From Cercis canadensis (lineage: Eukaryota > Streptophyta > Magnoliopsida > Fabales > Fabaceae): a DNA stretch of 64,000 nt. Within the stretch, counting starts at the first letter, position 1; the number at the start of each line of letters is the position of its first letter. The notes below the pieces were generated by a model, which saw only the letters and a program-made list of their open reading frames with translations, was not told where the DNA came from and did not search any database. Positions 11,901 to 22,897 of this stretch are shown piece after piece. The DNA is taken from contig QAOA01003577.1 of assembly GCA_003255065.1 (NCBI GenBank), positions 443,266 to 507,265 of the forward strand, read 5' to 3'. The position numbers were made by a program, and so were the translations under genes.

Positions 11901-14548
11901 CAAAGTCAGGACCCAGATATATTCAGGACAGCCTCAATAAATCCCAAATTCTTCCCATCAAAAAGGCCCATTTAAAACATGAATATGAAATGTATATTGA
12001 AAATAAAAAATAGTAATAAACTAGAACATAAATAAGAATAAAAAAAAATCAAGTTTTTAACATGACAATTCAATATTAAAGCCTTCTTTCCAAAACTGTC
12101 ATCATCTTCATTGCATTTTCTAGACTTTTGAGAGCCTTGATTGCATGTTTAAATAACAGAAACTATACAGAAGCATATGTGGTTGATAAGCGAAAATTAG
12201 AGCAGCCAAAAAGCAAGAAAATTGCCTTGTAGGAGCCAGTTGGTGGTACAGCAAGCAAATTCCAATCAATTTCATCAACATATTTCTTTCGCTCCCTGTA
12301 AACTGCCCTGGCACTATTATATTTTGGTTGATATTCAGATATCAGTCCTTTGGCCTGCAAAACACCTTATTATCAAATTGCATACCTTCAGCATAATCTT
12401 ATCTAATTCCACAGGTTTGTACCATACAAAACATTTTTTTATTAAGTATGAATCCATGACCAATATATTACCAACTGGCGACTAACGGAATTTTCAAAAT
12501 TTTCATAGTCCTTCCAAAGCTGTTCAATGTGATGGGTGGGAGTAACAATAGCTTTTTGGTATATTTTCCGTACAGCAGTCATCCGTTGTGATTCTTCTTG
12601 AGTGTTTAGAGCCTGAAATTAAATTTGATATAAATAAGTGAAAAGTAATAATGAATAATATTATTCAACCCTATAAAGGGTTGCATAAAACATGTAAGAA
12701 ATATTAAAAATACCGGCAACGACTTTAAAAAGGATATGTACTCCATCCATACGGGACCAGATGTTATGTCTACTCCTGTTAGCACATCATTGGAAATAAG
12801 CACCATTATGTTATTGTGAATCGTAAATCTAGTTCAGCAATATATACATACATATGTGTGTGTGTGTACATAGCTTCATTCACTGGATAAATCACTTGCT
12901 AATGTCAGTAAATATTTATATTAGAAAAGAACAAAAGTCATTGATATAGAGGCATCCACTTCCCACTTCCCTTCCTCTTCCCCCAATTAAATTCTAGATA
13001 TACAAAAACAATATATCAAAAACAAGGACTTCAATTTAAGATATTTCTTGCAACGCATCTTGCTGAAGAAGGCTGCTTGCAGCAGAAGGTTCCCAAAACA
13101 CAAAACATGAGTGAACTCTGATTCTGGTGTCCAAGCATTGTTATGAAGACATATGATAAAGAACCTAAGCATTGGCTTGAAGTAGTCTTAAAAAAACTGA
13201 AAATTAGCACTAATTAGATCCACCAAATGATGCCTAACTTAATCATCCAGAAGATTAGGAATACTCCAATATGTCCAGTAAGCAAAAATTATGAAATTAT
13301 CATCAGCCAAAATGTAATCAGATTCTGTAAACACGCTAATTCCTAAGACTTCCTTATTCATGGCTGGTAAGTTCAAAATTTGTACAATTCTACAGCAGCC
13401 CCCGCCTGAACCTGGACCAATTTTACATCAACCTATCTATCTCAAATTTCTGTTCTCTTTCACATTGACCTCAGCACAATAGACTCCAAACCCTGATTCC
13501 TCATTCATTAAAAAGAGAAAAGCACCAAGATTTTTTCAATCCATTGACAAACTAGAATATATAACAAACAGGATTAAGGGAAAAGACTAACCAACATAGT
13601 TGAGCATAAAATCAAAAGCTTTTCTTGTCTCTTCTTGTCCCTCTACCCCCTTCTTGTCATTGGCGTTTCTAATAAAACGAATGTAGCACCGCCTACAAAG
13701 CCCAAGATAAGAAACAAGATTAAGGATAAAAATAACAGAGTAAAACCAGAGAACTGAGAACCAGGTTATTCAATCATTTTCCAGAGAAAAACAATCAAAT
13801 ATAGATTCAAATCAAAAGTAACATAAGATAGACCAGACAAAACGGGTTAAGATACAACTGAAATACAAATAATATCACAGTTATCACAGTACTCTCCAAT
13901 AAAAATGAGATTTTCAAATATCTTCTATGCTCCAAACTAACTTCAGCCACTTAATGTCTCTAAACTCTTAATTCCTTTTAAAAAATTTCCCTTCTATTCT
14001 TACTTCTTTACAAATACTGACTAGTTAATTCACTCAATGTCTGTAAATTCTTAATTCTTTTTGAAGAATCATCAACTATTGCGACCATTAAATGATTGAA
14101 AAACTAACATACCAGAGAGGAATCTGAAGGCAATTCAACAAGCACCGACTAAAAATCTGTTTGATAGCATCATCATTATTTACAGCCATATGCACCTCCA
14201 CATATTGCTTCCAATACTTGGCCTGGAGATAAGAACCGATAAGCATCAGTAATTTGCAGCTGTACATCAAATATTCCTACAACAGTTACAAAATATGATT
14301 AAAACAGTCCAAAAAAAAAAAAAACTCACAGCCGTTGGAAACAATGTGAGAAGCTGCTCGTATATTGGTATGGCCTCCGCAATTGGCAAATGCTAAAGAA
14401 AGAAACAAATAATGAACTCTCATCAAATAACAGAAGGGTAGAGGAATCAATTGCAACTAGGACAAAAAGAATTGAACTTGGAATTGGGTCAAACCTGAGC
14501 CTCGTTGGCCAAGATTTCAGCGGCTTCAACATTGTACTTGTCAGCCAT
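2937..14548 (-). CDS. CSTF77: CSTF77, cleavage stimulation factor 77-kDa subunit (suppressor of forked homologue)
   Basis: Nuclear scaffold of the CstF complex, which helps choose poly(A) sites on pre-mRNA. Twenty-two coding exons, read on the minus strand: 14548-14495, 14392-14330, 14222-14113, 13692-13592, 12775-12714, 12612-12472, 12354-12226, 11604-11558, 11244-11181, 10270-10150, 9688-9630, 9531-9463, 9203-9063, 8513-8449, 7400-7304, 6679-6620, 5873-5721, 5151-5085, 5006-4905, 4663-4577, 3997-3785, 3100-2937. They sum to 2169 bases, 722 residues, near the 734 of Arabidopsis CSTF77. The N-terminus is MADKYNVEAAEILANEAQ; HAT repeats fill most of residues 5-520 (for example IYEQLLTLFPTAAKYWKQYV and PDIWYDYATWHAKG). 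A GPTPNVDIVLSICLQ segment fits the CstF64-binding region, and the acidic, serine-rich tail ends SGDLSGSTG. The intron at 11605-12225 is GC-AG, and the donor at 9062 is weak. Introns of up to about 1 kb hold only repeats and low-complexity sequence. Confidence 0.95.
7560..7740. repeat. Dispersed retroposon-tail-like repeat in a CSTF77 intron
   Basis: A T-rich start (TTTTTTCTTGATAATAAAAG) is followed by A/G-rich sequence with a GGATCAGGAATCCTCC element. The same arrangement occurs near 8045-8180, at 51650-51830 and, inverted, at 60760-60860. It looks like the 3' tail of a LINE or SINE in reverse orientation. The family is not identified. Confidence 0.35.
8045..8180. repeat. Second retroposon-tail-like repeat in the same CSTF77 intron
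   Basis: It starts with a T run, then AATAAGACTTTATTGAGAGAG and a GGATCAAGAACCTCCC element, the same order of parts as in the copy at 7560-7740. This supports two insertions of one retroposon family in the 7401-8448 intron. Confidence 0.35.
8846..8871. repeat. Compound (TA)n(CA)n microsatellite
   Basis: A TA repeat passes directly into a CA repeat inside a CSTF77 intron. Confidence 0.9.
12224..12225 (-). other. GC 5' splice site of CSTF77 intron 7
   Basis: On the minus strand the exon ends TACAAG and the intron begins GCAATT. Joining here to the exon that starts GAAGAAATGCAG gives GSYK-EEMQWM, which is continuous in plant CSTF77. No GT at this point keeps the frame. AG|GC is the usual context of the minor GC-AG class. 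Confidence 0.85.
12841..12868. repeat. TA/TG microsatellite
   Basis: Alternating TATA, CATA and a (TG)n run lie in the 12776-13591 intron of CSTF77. Confidence 0.85.
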
Positions 14549-15060
14549 TGGTTTATCATTGGCAGTGGTTTTCTCCTGAAAAAAGATCAAATATTTTTGC
14601 ACATTAAATTACAACTAACTCAAACACCTTGGCAACCAAGTAGGGTTCAGTCCTTTGATTTATAAACTAACACTATAAGCCACGTCCATGGAGGAGCAAG
14701 TGAGTACCATGTTTGAGCCTATAAGACGTCTGTCATATTTACGTTTTAATATGGCACAATTTGAAAAAACGTAGCTGAAACCGCTTCTAGAAATAGTGTC
14801 TGCGGATCAGAGGGGCAGTTGCCCAAAGTAGCAGAGGAACAAGTAAAACTCGAAGAGAACGACTTTACTGTGATGGAAGGGAAAGCCTTTGGGTCATACA
14901 CAGCAAATGCGATGTAGATGATGACTCGGGAGTGAGCACCGATCACAGCACCATGGGCCAGTTTGGTCGGTTCAGAAGGCACATTGGGCTCAGGAAAAGG
15001 AGGGTTCGAACATCTTATAAACTGTTTTAGGGCAATGACCGACAATTCCAGCGGAAAAAA
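14549..15060 (-). promoter_or_regulatory. CSTF77 leader and proximal promoter
   Basis: Upstream of the CSTF77 ATG the minus strand carries a possible leader acceptor (TTCAG just before GAGAAAACC, near 14580). A TTTATAAGA TATA-like motif lies near 15016-15024, and a TGGGCC motif occurs near 14954. A 99-codon open frame at 14746-15045 lacks clear homology and probably lies in the leader or promoter. Exact transcript start and leader splicing cannot be read from sequence alone. Confidence 0.4.
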
Positions 15061-16684
15061 AAAAAACCCAAAAAAACTAAATTAAAGAGAGGATTATTCA
15101 TTTTTTTTGGTTAACTTAAAGTTTAGGGTGAAGAGAGTCAGCAGACTACCTGCCTAATTATTTTAAAGCTATAACATATTACATATTTCAATAAAGACTT
15201 ATAATAATACTTATAGATTGTTTACCAAATACAAATTGCTTACAAAAAAATTTAAATTTAAACTTTACAAACGAAGTAATTTAATTCTTATCAGTTAAAT
15301 CAATCTCCATTAGCTAAAAGATTATTCATCAAAGTAATATTTTTATATTTGAAATTATATGTAAATTTTTAAGATTAGAGAATTTATCAATTGTTAAGAA
15401 TAATAATCTTTTTTTTTAGAATTAAGAATAATATATTTTAACTATATATATAAGTTTAATTAATCATAATTTAAATATATTAATCGTTAAACAAAAAATA
15501 TATACTAATTATGTATTTACTTGATTAATCATTACTTTCTTTATAGCACATAAAAAAAAAAAAATTAGTGCCTATTTTGACTAAAAATGTCTCAAACTAT
15601 TTTTCCCACTTTGATAAGCATTTTCCCCTTCTTTCTGTTTTTTTTTTTTGGCCATACCCCATTCCTTGATTTCCAAATTTTAAGCAAGTCCTTTATTTTA
15701 CTTTAGAAACTTTTTTTTTTGAAGCGTAGCCGTTACTTAATTATTTGATCTTACTTAAAAGGAAAAGGAGGATTTTTCAAATCTTTTTAAAATTTATACC
15801 TCAAAAGTCACCCAAAATATTAAGATATCTGAAATATTTATTTGGCATAATTGTTAAAAATATATAAGCTTTTCAAGAATGAATTTAATTTATATTTTTG
15901 TTAAAATATAATGATCTTAAATATCACATATCAAATCCATTATTAAAAGTTATATCTAAGTTTTAAGTGACCTACCATTTTTATACAAAATAATAATAAT
16001 AATAGTTGTCTCATTCTCTCACTTGCATTACTGTTTGTTCCTTTTTTTTTTCTTTTTTTCGGGAAAAAGCATTCCTCCTTGTTCCTAAACAAGCCATGTC
16101 TTGGATCACAGATTGTCGATAAGCACACAATCCATTTGCGCTGTGAACCCAATTCCAGCTCCAATTGTTAACCGAATTGTTCAAAAAGGACATTTATAAG
16201 CCTGCAACACGTCTGCGTTAATTAGGAAGAAATAGTGAATAAGAGGTAAAGAGAAGCTCTTCAAGATATTTTGTAAGATATATGATATTAAAATGGGTTC
16301 CCTAACAGAGATGTGACCTTGTCTTAATTTTTATCAATGAAGTATAGAAAAAGAACAAGTTTTCAGGCATTTGAATATATAAACGAGATTCTTATCTATT
16401 TACATGAATTTGCATTCTGTCAAATATGTCTATAGTTCAGGTGGCGGCCTTGCCTTGCATGGATCAAGAACATGCACTGTAATTGCAGGTGAATCACATA
16501 TATGGAGTGAGAAAGAATAAAAGAGGAAAAAAAATACATGGGAAAACAGACTAAGCAGCCGGAGGAACTGTTGCTCTTTTTTTTTTTTTTTTTTTTTTTT
16601 NTTTTTTCTTTTCTTTACTCTCCAACTCAATAAAAAAGGCATACTTCTATCATTATGTATGAACAGGAGAACAGGCACATTCAA
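15061..16684. other. AT-rich spacer between CSTF77 and the DnaJ gene
   Basis: From 15061 to about 16000 this is very AT-rich low-complexity DNA with no gene. The part near 16430-16684 is probably the 3' untranslated region of the minus-strand DnaJ gene. Short frames near 15943-16193 look like chance. Confidence 0.55.
16577..16617. repeat. Poly-T run interrupted by a single N
   Basis: A T run of about 25 bases is followed by N at 16601 and more T. It lies in the probable 3' untranslated region of the DnaJ gene and looks like an unresolved homopolymer or a minimal contig gap. Confidence 0.9.
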
Positions 16685-19622
16685 TCAATGGCCTTCCTTT
16701 GTCTGAGCTTTGGCTTTCTCAATGGATTCCATGGCTTCTTCGAATGATTTCTGAATCCAAAACAAAATATAATCAGTGAGAACGAAAAACCTTTGTTGTG
16801 GACCTATTAAGTGTTTTAAAACCAAATTTCACAATCAAGACAGTACTTCTAACTATTACTAGCAATGGAAGGAAAAAACGAAACAAAGGCAAGAATAAAG
16901 CTGTAATGTTGTACATTAGAATGGGAAAGCGGGAAAAGAGAATTGTAATAGCTTACCCCAGAATTGTGCATTTTCCATATGGCTTCTCCGCTTGATTCAA
17001 TGACAACCATCCCACCAAATAAAAGTCTGCATGAAAATTTTTGCATGAGGCCATCTGCATGATATTATTAAACTAAAAGCAGCTGAACATTTGATTGCTT
17101 ATTCATAGATACAAATTAAAGATCTAGGTAAGTTCAGGTGGCAGAAGAGTGAGAGAAAGAAGCATGTTCCATGTAGTGCTTTTCTGAAACTGCATTTAAT
17201 TTAGACAATAAGAAACCAGACCAAGTAGTGAGTACTAGAGCTTATATTCAGGACCTAAATATTTGGACTATCTTTCACTTCAGTTCTGACTTCCAACATG
17301 TTTGGTTGTAATACATTCCACTCAAGAATACAACTGGGTAAAACAACCCACAATTGTGAAACGAGGGAGAAAAAATATTAGCATAAAATTGAATTTTGTA
17401 AGACACGATACTATATTTTTCATCCTATTTATGTCACATAATCAATCAGCCACATGTCAGGCACATACTTTCAACAATGACACTCTAACTATTACATCAC
17501 TGTTGTAAATGGTAAGAAAGAATTGAAGAAAAGAGCAAACCACCTTTTCATATCACATGTGAGAAAAGGTGTTAGTGTGATGCAAAAAAAGTGGTGTGCA
17601 AATACTAATGATAATACTAACGAAGTAACCTTAAGAGGATATAAAGCTAACATACTACCCACCCATTTGGACAAATGATATGAAAGATGAAAGTACAAGC
17701 AGCTTATTGCAACATCCCCATCTTGAACACAGAACCAAGGAACTAAAAATCTGAAAATAATATGAATAGGCAGACAGAACATGGAATTGAACATATATAT
17801 AAAATGAGCAAGAGAGTGATAGAGGAGTTTTGCTCTTACCAGCAATATCTTAACTTAGTCTTAATCTCAACTAAGGGATTAGATAGGTATACAACACTAT
17901 GCTATGAGCAGAATGGGATAGGCCAGGAAAATACTACAGATCGAAATAAATCTGAATTATAATTCAAAAGACGCCAACTCAGAATTCTGATCCACAGCTG
18001 TCAACAATGCACTTGTGAATTCAGCAAATGAACACCTCTGAATCAAAAATCACAATAGAATACTGAAAACATCTGAGCCAGTAAGTATATACTATATTAT
18101 ATTCAACTCAATTCAATGCCAATTTAACTAAAAACCCCAATTTCTTTGAGTCTTGGAACCTCCATTTTCTTGCATGTCATAGATCTTCAAAGATGCTTAA
18201 AGCAATAATTTAGTGAGAGTTACTTGTGTATTCTAAAATTATGAGAGAATAAACACCAACCAGGAAAAACAACCAAAATGAGTATTAGGTAGAAGTAGAA
18301 GGAAGGTCATCGTCTTTTATTCCCCCGCCGCCTTTTTTCCCCTCCCCAAATTGAATATTGGACCAAAACCCATAAATTCACCCGAGAAGCACTCAGGACT
18401 GTCAAAAAAATGGGCATCCAAATATTTACAGAATTTAAGTACAAAACAGGGTGTGGAAGCACGTGAGTGCTTAAAAGTATGCAGAGGACTGAGTAAAGGG
18501 GAAGTAGCTTAATGAATGTCAGGATGTTGCTAAAAAATACACGCTAGCAGGACCTTTGGACTGAGATTCTCCAAGACATCGTCTTCCATTCATAACCAGG
18601 TTTTCGGGCATCAGATTTAGTACTTTAATTGTTGGATATGCCCTGGGAAGTTTAATTACATGAAAAAGAGTGCTCAAGACTCTAGAGCTAGGATGAAAGC
18701 AAGTTAAAAATTATGTTTAAAAGAAGAAGAAGAAAGCATGAGTCTTCCAAAAAAAAGATTATAATGGACATATAAATTGCCAGAAAATAATGAATATGAA
18801 CAGCAAAGTATTGCTACAAGTTAGTTTACGATAAAACCAACAATCTAACTTCCAAGAGCCCGTAGTTCAGTCCAATTTCCAATAGCATACTCCATTAGTA
18901 GCCATGAAGATGGAAGAACACTACTTCCAATTAAAGAAAAACCTACAGCAAGCTCTTCTGTCAGAACAGTAGCACCTATATCCTCAGACTGAGACACTTG
19001 ACAAACACTAAATTCCAGGCCAAGAATGTTATATAAAGGCACCAAATCAAAGAGTCAGCTAAGCAGCAAACCGAACCAATTCAAGAGCAATTATAATAAG
19101 TAACATAGAAACTCTAATTCGCAATCCTGGTTGGAATAAAGAACAGCCATAGTCATTACAACATATGAACAGAGAAACGAAAGTGTTTTACCCTGCAAAG
19201 CCAAGATTGAGGAGAAAAGCTCGGGTTGTCAGAAACCGAAGAGCAAGCTCAAACTTTGACGCAATGCCATCGACGTTAAAGCCAGACCCAGATTTATACC
19301 TAGGTTTATAAGTACTCCCACTCCCGCCATAGTTATTACTATACGAATAATCGTTATTATAACCATAAGCACTTCTGCCATAGCCACTGCCACTGCTACC
19401 AGTTCGCGACCGTATATTGTAGTCAGCACGTTTTCGATCATCCATAAGCACCTCGTAGGCCTCAGAGACCTGCTTGAATCGGAGAGTAGCATTGTCCTTG
19501 ACGGAGTTGGTTGATTGCGAATGCTTGTCTGGGTGGAACTCAAACGCCAATTTTTTGAACGCCGCCTTTATTTCTTCTTTAGAAGCAGTTCTATTCAACC
19601 CTAGAACCTTGTAATGATCCAT
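16685..19622 (-). CDS. DJC72: DnaJ (J-domain) protein, AtDjC72 type
   Basis: A J-domain co-chaperone that would stimulate an Hsp70 partner. Exons on the minus strand are 19622-19192, 17026-16957 and 16750-16685, giving 188 residues. The J domain covers residues 1-70, starts MDHYKVLGLNRTASKEEIK, and has the catalytic HPD motif at residues 30-32. A Gly/Tyr/Ser-rich linker (about 74-112) follows, then LTTRAFLLNLGFAG and LLFGGMVVIE, a probable membrane segment, and the end SFEEAMESIEKAKAQ. The WKMHNSGKSFEEAMESIEKA end matches Arabidopsis DjC72 closely, so the assignment is firm; a membrane location is inferred. Intron 1 is 2165 bases and holds a stray minus-strand open frame at 18845-19045 that I do not accept as coding. 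The start is the first ATG and directly precedes the J domain. Confidence 0.92.
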
Positions 19623-20910
19623 AATACTTTGTTAGACTCAACAATGAATTTTCCTGCTTGAGCAATCAGTTTACAACGAATACGAATTCAGATCACGAAT
19701 CAATATGGACCTCGTCAAAATAAACAGAATTCAAATTTCACTCCCAATCAAAATAAGCAAAAATATTTGAATTTCACTGCAAAACAACCATCGCTAACAA
19801 TTGGTGGTAAAACATTACTCTTTGTTAAATTCTTCCACCAAGTGAGGATTGGATGAGAAAACAAATCCGATGGCAACCAAGGTTATATGTTTTATTCTCA
19901 TGGTAGTCGGCAGGAGCCGGTTTGGTTCATGGCGCGGAGACGGACCCGCGGCAGTGGAAGTCGTGGCACCGTCGTAGCCGCTTCTTTCCTTGCCGTGCTT
20001 CTAAACGGTCACAATTAACGATTTTTTGTTTGTTTTTTTCTTTTGTTATTGGGAATTGTCGGAACGAGCCCACTGCATAAGAGGGCCTCCAGCCCATTTA
20101 TTTTATTGGGCTTGAGTCGGATAATCCAAGTAAGCTGTTCTATTAAATATTTTTACTTTTGAGCAAAAAATATTTATTTTATTTTACTTTAATTATAACA
20201 AATTGCAATAGAATTTTAAATGTCAGATGGTTAAAAATAAATGAAATATGCTATCCAAAATAAATAAAATAAAATTCTGTGCTTATTTTTACATAATTGA
20301 TTTGTAGATTTATTTATAAAAAGCTGCTTGAATGTTTAAGTTTTTATGAAATAATAAATTTTTTTAGCTGTACGAAATAAAGAAGATTTACGCTATAGGT
20401 GTCAGGTGTGTTTTTTATTTTGCCAACTAACAATTTTGAGATAGTAGTTTTCAAAGTAATTTTAAGATTTGTGTGTATTGTCTCAAAAATAATGAAATGA
20501 ATAGAAAGAAGCGAGAAAAGTGACTGCAAAGCAAACTATAGATTTCAACCGGCAAGAGCAAGCTGATGACTGGTAGACTTTCTTGTTTCTTTGGTATTAC
20601 ATATTAGATTGACTGATTGTAAGAAAGAGACTTATGTTGAAAAGTGAACACCGAATATTGGACAAATATACATTATAATGTGTCCTCGCAAGCAAAGTAG
20701 AACTACCACTCAGCATTTTTATGGCATACCAATCTAATCCCTCAGTTATACACAATCTATACAACACTTCAGTCACATTCCCTCGAGAGAGAATTGAGTA
20801 AGCTTAGCTTTAAAGAAGCCTCAAAAGTTGTCACCTTGGATCAACATATTGGATTATATTTTGCTTCCTGCTTCCATCAACAATGGACCAAAATATAACA
20901 ATGGATTCTA
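19623..20910. other. DnaJ promoter and spacer to the MSBP-like gene
   Basis: From 19623 to about 20120 lies the likely DnaJ promoter and leader, with a GC-rich patch at 19920-20000 and GGCCT, AGCCCA and TTGGGCTT motifs near 20080-20115, similar to site II elements of plant housekeeping promoters. From 20120 to about 20560 is AT-rich DNA with no gene. From about 20560 to 20910 is probably the 3' untranslated region of the minus-strand MSBP-like gene. Confidence 0.45.
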
Positions 20911-22374
20911 CTATGCTTCCTGCTTGCCTTCATCAAGATTCAATTCGTCTCGGATTTGTTCTCTACACTCATTTTGCTGCGTGTTTCGCTCTGGAACAAG
21001 CTGTCCAACCTTGACATATTTTTCCATGAATTTATATTCCCAATCCAGTAAAATTTCAAGCTCTGACTCGCCCAAACCTTCAAGGTTCCCATTAATGTCT
21101 TGAGGTCTGAAAGATAGAAGAGCAAGGGCTCTGCTACATTCCTTTCCGGCAAACATTGCATATGGTCCACCGGGACCATAAAAATTCCTGCATACATTGT
21201 CAAGCAATATCTGAGGGTCATGTAGGGGGGGAAAACCATGGTCACAAAATATAACTAGGAAGCATTTTCAAAGATGAGAAACCAAGGATGAAGGAACATT
21301 ACCAAATACTCATTCTTGGGAGCAGTTGGTAAGAATGAAAACGAGAGAAATGAAGGGGAGAAGGGAAGACTAGTTACTTCTACCAAGCACACCCTCAAAT
21401 CTCAATGTATAAATGGCATTACAAGACGTAAACATCTCAAACAATAACAATTAGCATCAATGGAAAGAATTTACAAAACATCTACATGAATACCCAGAGC
21501 TTTTTTTTTTTTACTATAGTAACATACAATTAGGGAATATAATTTAACCAAGTTCGTCTTTTTCTAAGAAATGAAAAAGCCTCAAGAACTCATCACGATA
21601 CTCTTTCCCACCGAAGAATAATAACTGCTACTTGAATTCCAATTTGTCAAGCGGGGACTTGTTTAGAGCCACAACTTAGCGATGAAAACAAGATTATCAA
21701 ATCAAATGCCAGTTTGTTTATTACTCAAGATGAACGTTATCACAACTTGAGTAATCAATATGATAACGTGATGAGTACAAAACCAATTACGAGAAATACA
21801 TATTATTGAAAGCTCGCAAACCCATAAGCTGACATATCCATTCAATGAAGAGCAAGAAAATGAGAATGTGTTCGCAAGATTTTCAAAACAATTACAAACT
21901 TGCTCAGGTCAAGTAATTGTTTTTTAACAAGAGCAAATACTCTCAACGATGTCCTGACACTTCCATTCACTTACCCACGTCCCAAACAGTCACCGGTGGA
22001 GGTTAATAATTTTGACAAATCACGAATTTGGAGGAAGAAAGAAAATTGGAGTACCTGGAGCTAGAGACGTCGTAGATCTGACCCTTGATTGCCATCAAGA
22101 GAGGTTTATTATGGTCGGAGCCATTATAGGCTCGCAATTCCTGCTCAGTAATTTCTCCCAGTTGAACAGGTTCAGGTGCGGGCTCGCCATTATCGAAGCC
22201 GAGATTCTTCGAAGCCGTAATGATTGGAGGCTTGTTGAAATCTTCAGGAGACACGAACATTCCGCAGACCGTTCTGTAAACGACAACCATCATAGCCAGA
22301 ATCGTGAAGAAAGCGGTGGGTGATAGCCCTGTGTACCATGTTATCTCCTCCATCACCGTTGAGTATATCCCCAT
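20911..22374 (-). CDS. Membrane steroid-binding protein (MAPR family, cytochrome-b5-like domain)
   Basis: Two exons on the minus strand, 22374-22055 and 21187-20911, encode 198 residues. The SSR|N codon at the junction is split AG|G. Residues 13-40 include the YTGLSPTAFFTILAMMVVVY segment, a single N-terminal membrane anchor typical of plant MSBP/MAPR proteins. Residues about 69-168 form the cytochrome-b5-like heme/steroid-binding domain (QLGEITEQELRAYNG, PLLMAIKGQIYDVSSSR, FYGPGGPYAMFAGKECSRAL). The tail is charged. Arabidopsis MSBP1 binds steroids and affects brassinosteroid and phenylpropanoid processes at the plasma or ER membrane; the same role here is inferred. The start chosen is the first ATG; an upstream in-frame codon at 22393-22395 is TTG. 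A telo-box-like AACCCTAA (minus strand) lies at 22396-22403 in the leader. Confidence 0.93.
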
Positions 22375-22596
22375 TTTTTTAACGCTGGTGCTCAATTAGG
22401 GTTACGACAAGAATGAGAAATCGGAATCTGAAGCCGAGAGCGATAGTTCGTGACTCGTGAGAAAAAGCAGGCACCAACTGAAAGTGGCGGGCAGAAGAAA
22501 GGCCTTGCCACACCTACCGAGCTTACCTACCATTATCTTGACCGTTGACCACCCAATAGGGGTAAGAAAGAATCGGAGTGTATTTTTGTTTGTAAA

Positions 22597-22897
22597 GGAA
22601 TTTTATGATAAAGTATGTTATATTTTATTGAATATAAATATAATTTATTTTATTTTTTAAATAAATTTAAAAATAATTAATTTGTATACGTATTTTTTTT
22701 ATATTGACTAATTTTTTATAATATGATATATTATATAAATATAAAAAAAATCTAAAAAAATCTCATTTTTTTATTATAGCATATATAATTTTTATATTTT
22801 ATTAAATATAAAATATTACATATATTATTTATATATTCATTCTTTTTATGTAATAATATTTCACATAAATATTAAAAATATATAAAAAAAAAATTCC
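22597..22897 (+). mobile_element. Two tandem AT-rich MITE-like copies
   Basis: The first unit (22597-22764) starts GGAATTTTATGATAAAGTATG and ends AAAAAAATCTC. The second (22765-22897) has TTATTATAGCATATATAATT and ends in a similar A-rich motif. Both share the core ATTTTATTxAATATAAA with the inverted copy at 55748-55957 and the copy at 43860-44055. They encode no protein, so the elements are non-autonomous. Confidence 0.5.

Noticed and set aside
14746-15045. 99-codon minus-strand frame upstream of CSTF77
   Set aside because: No recognisable homology, stop before the CSTF77 ATG, and CSTF77 relatives start at MADKYNVE. Probably leader or promoter.
15061-16200. Possible hidden gene in AT-rich DNA
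   Set aside because: Only short frames with low-complexity composition and no splice-supported joins.
18845-19045. Minus-strand frame in the DnaJ gene intron with protein-like composition
   Set aside because: It starts at TTG without an ATG, has stops just upstream, and cannot join the DnaJ exons without changing a protein that already matches its family.
22375-22395. Longer start of the MSBP-like protein (seven more residues)
   Set aside because: The codon at 22395 is TTG. The first ATG is at 22374.
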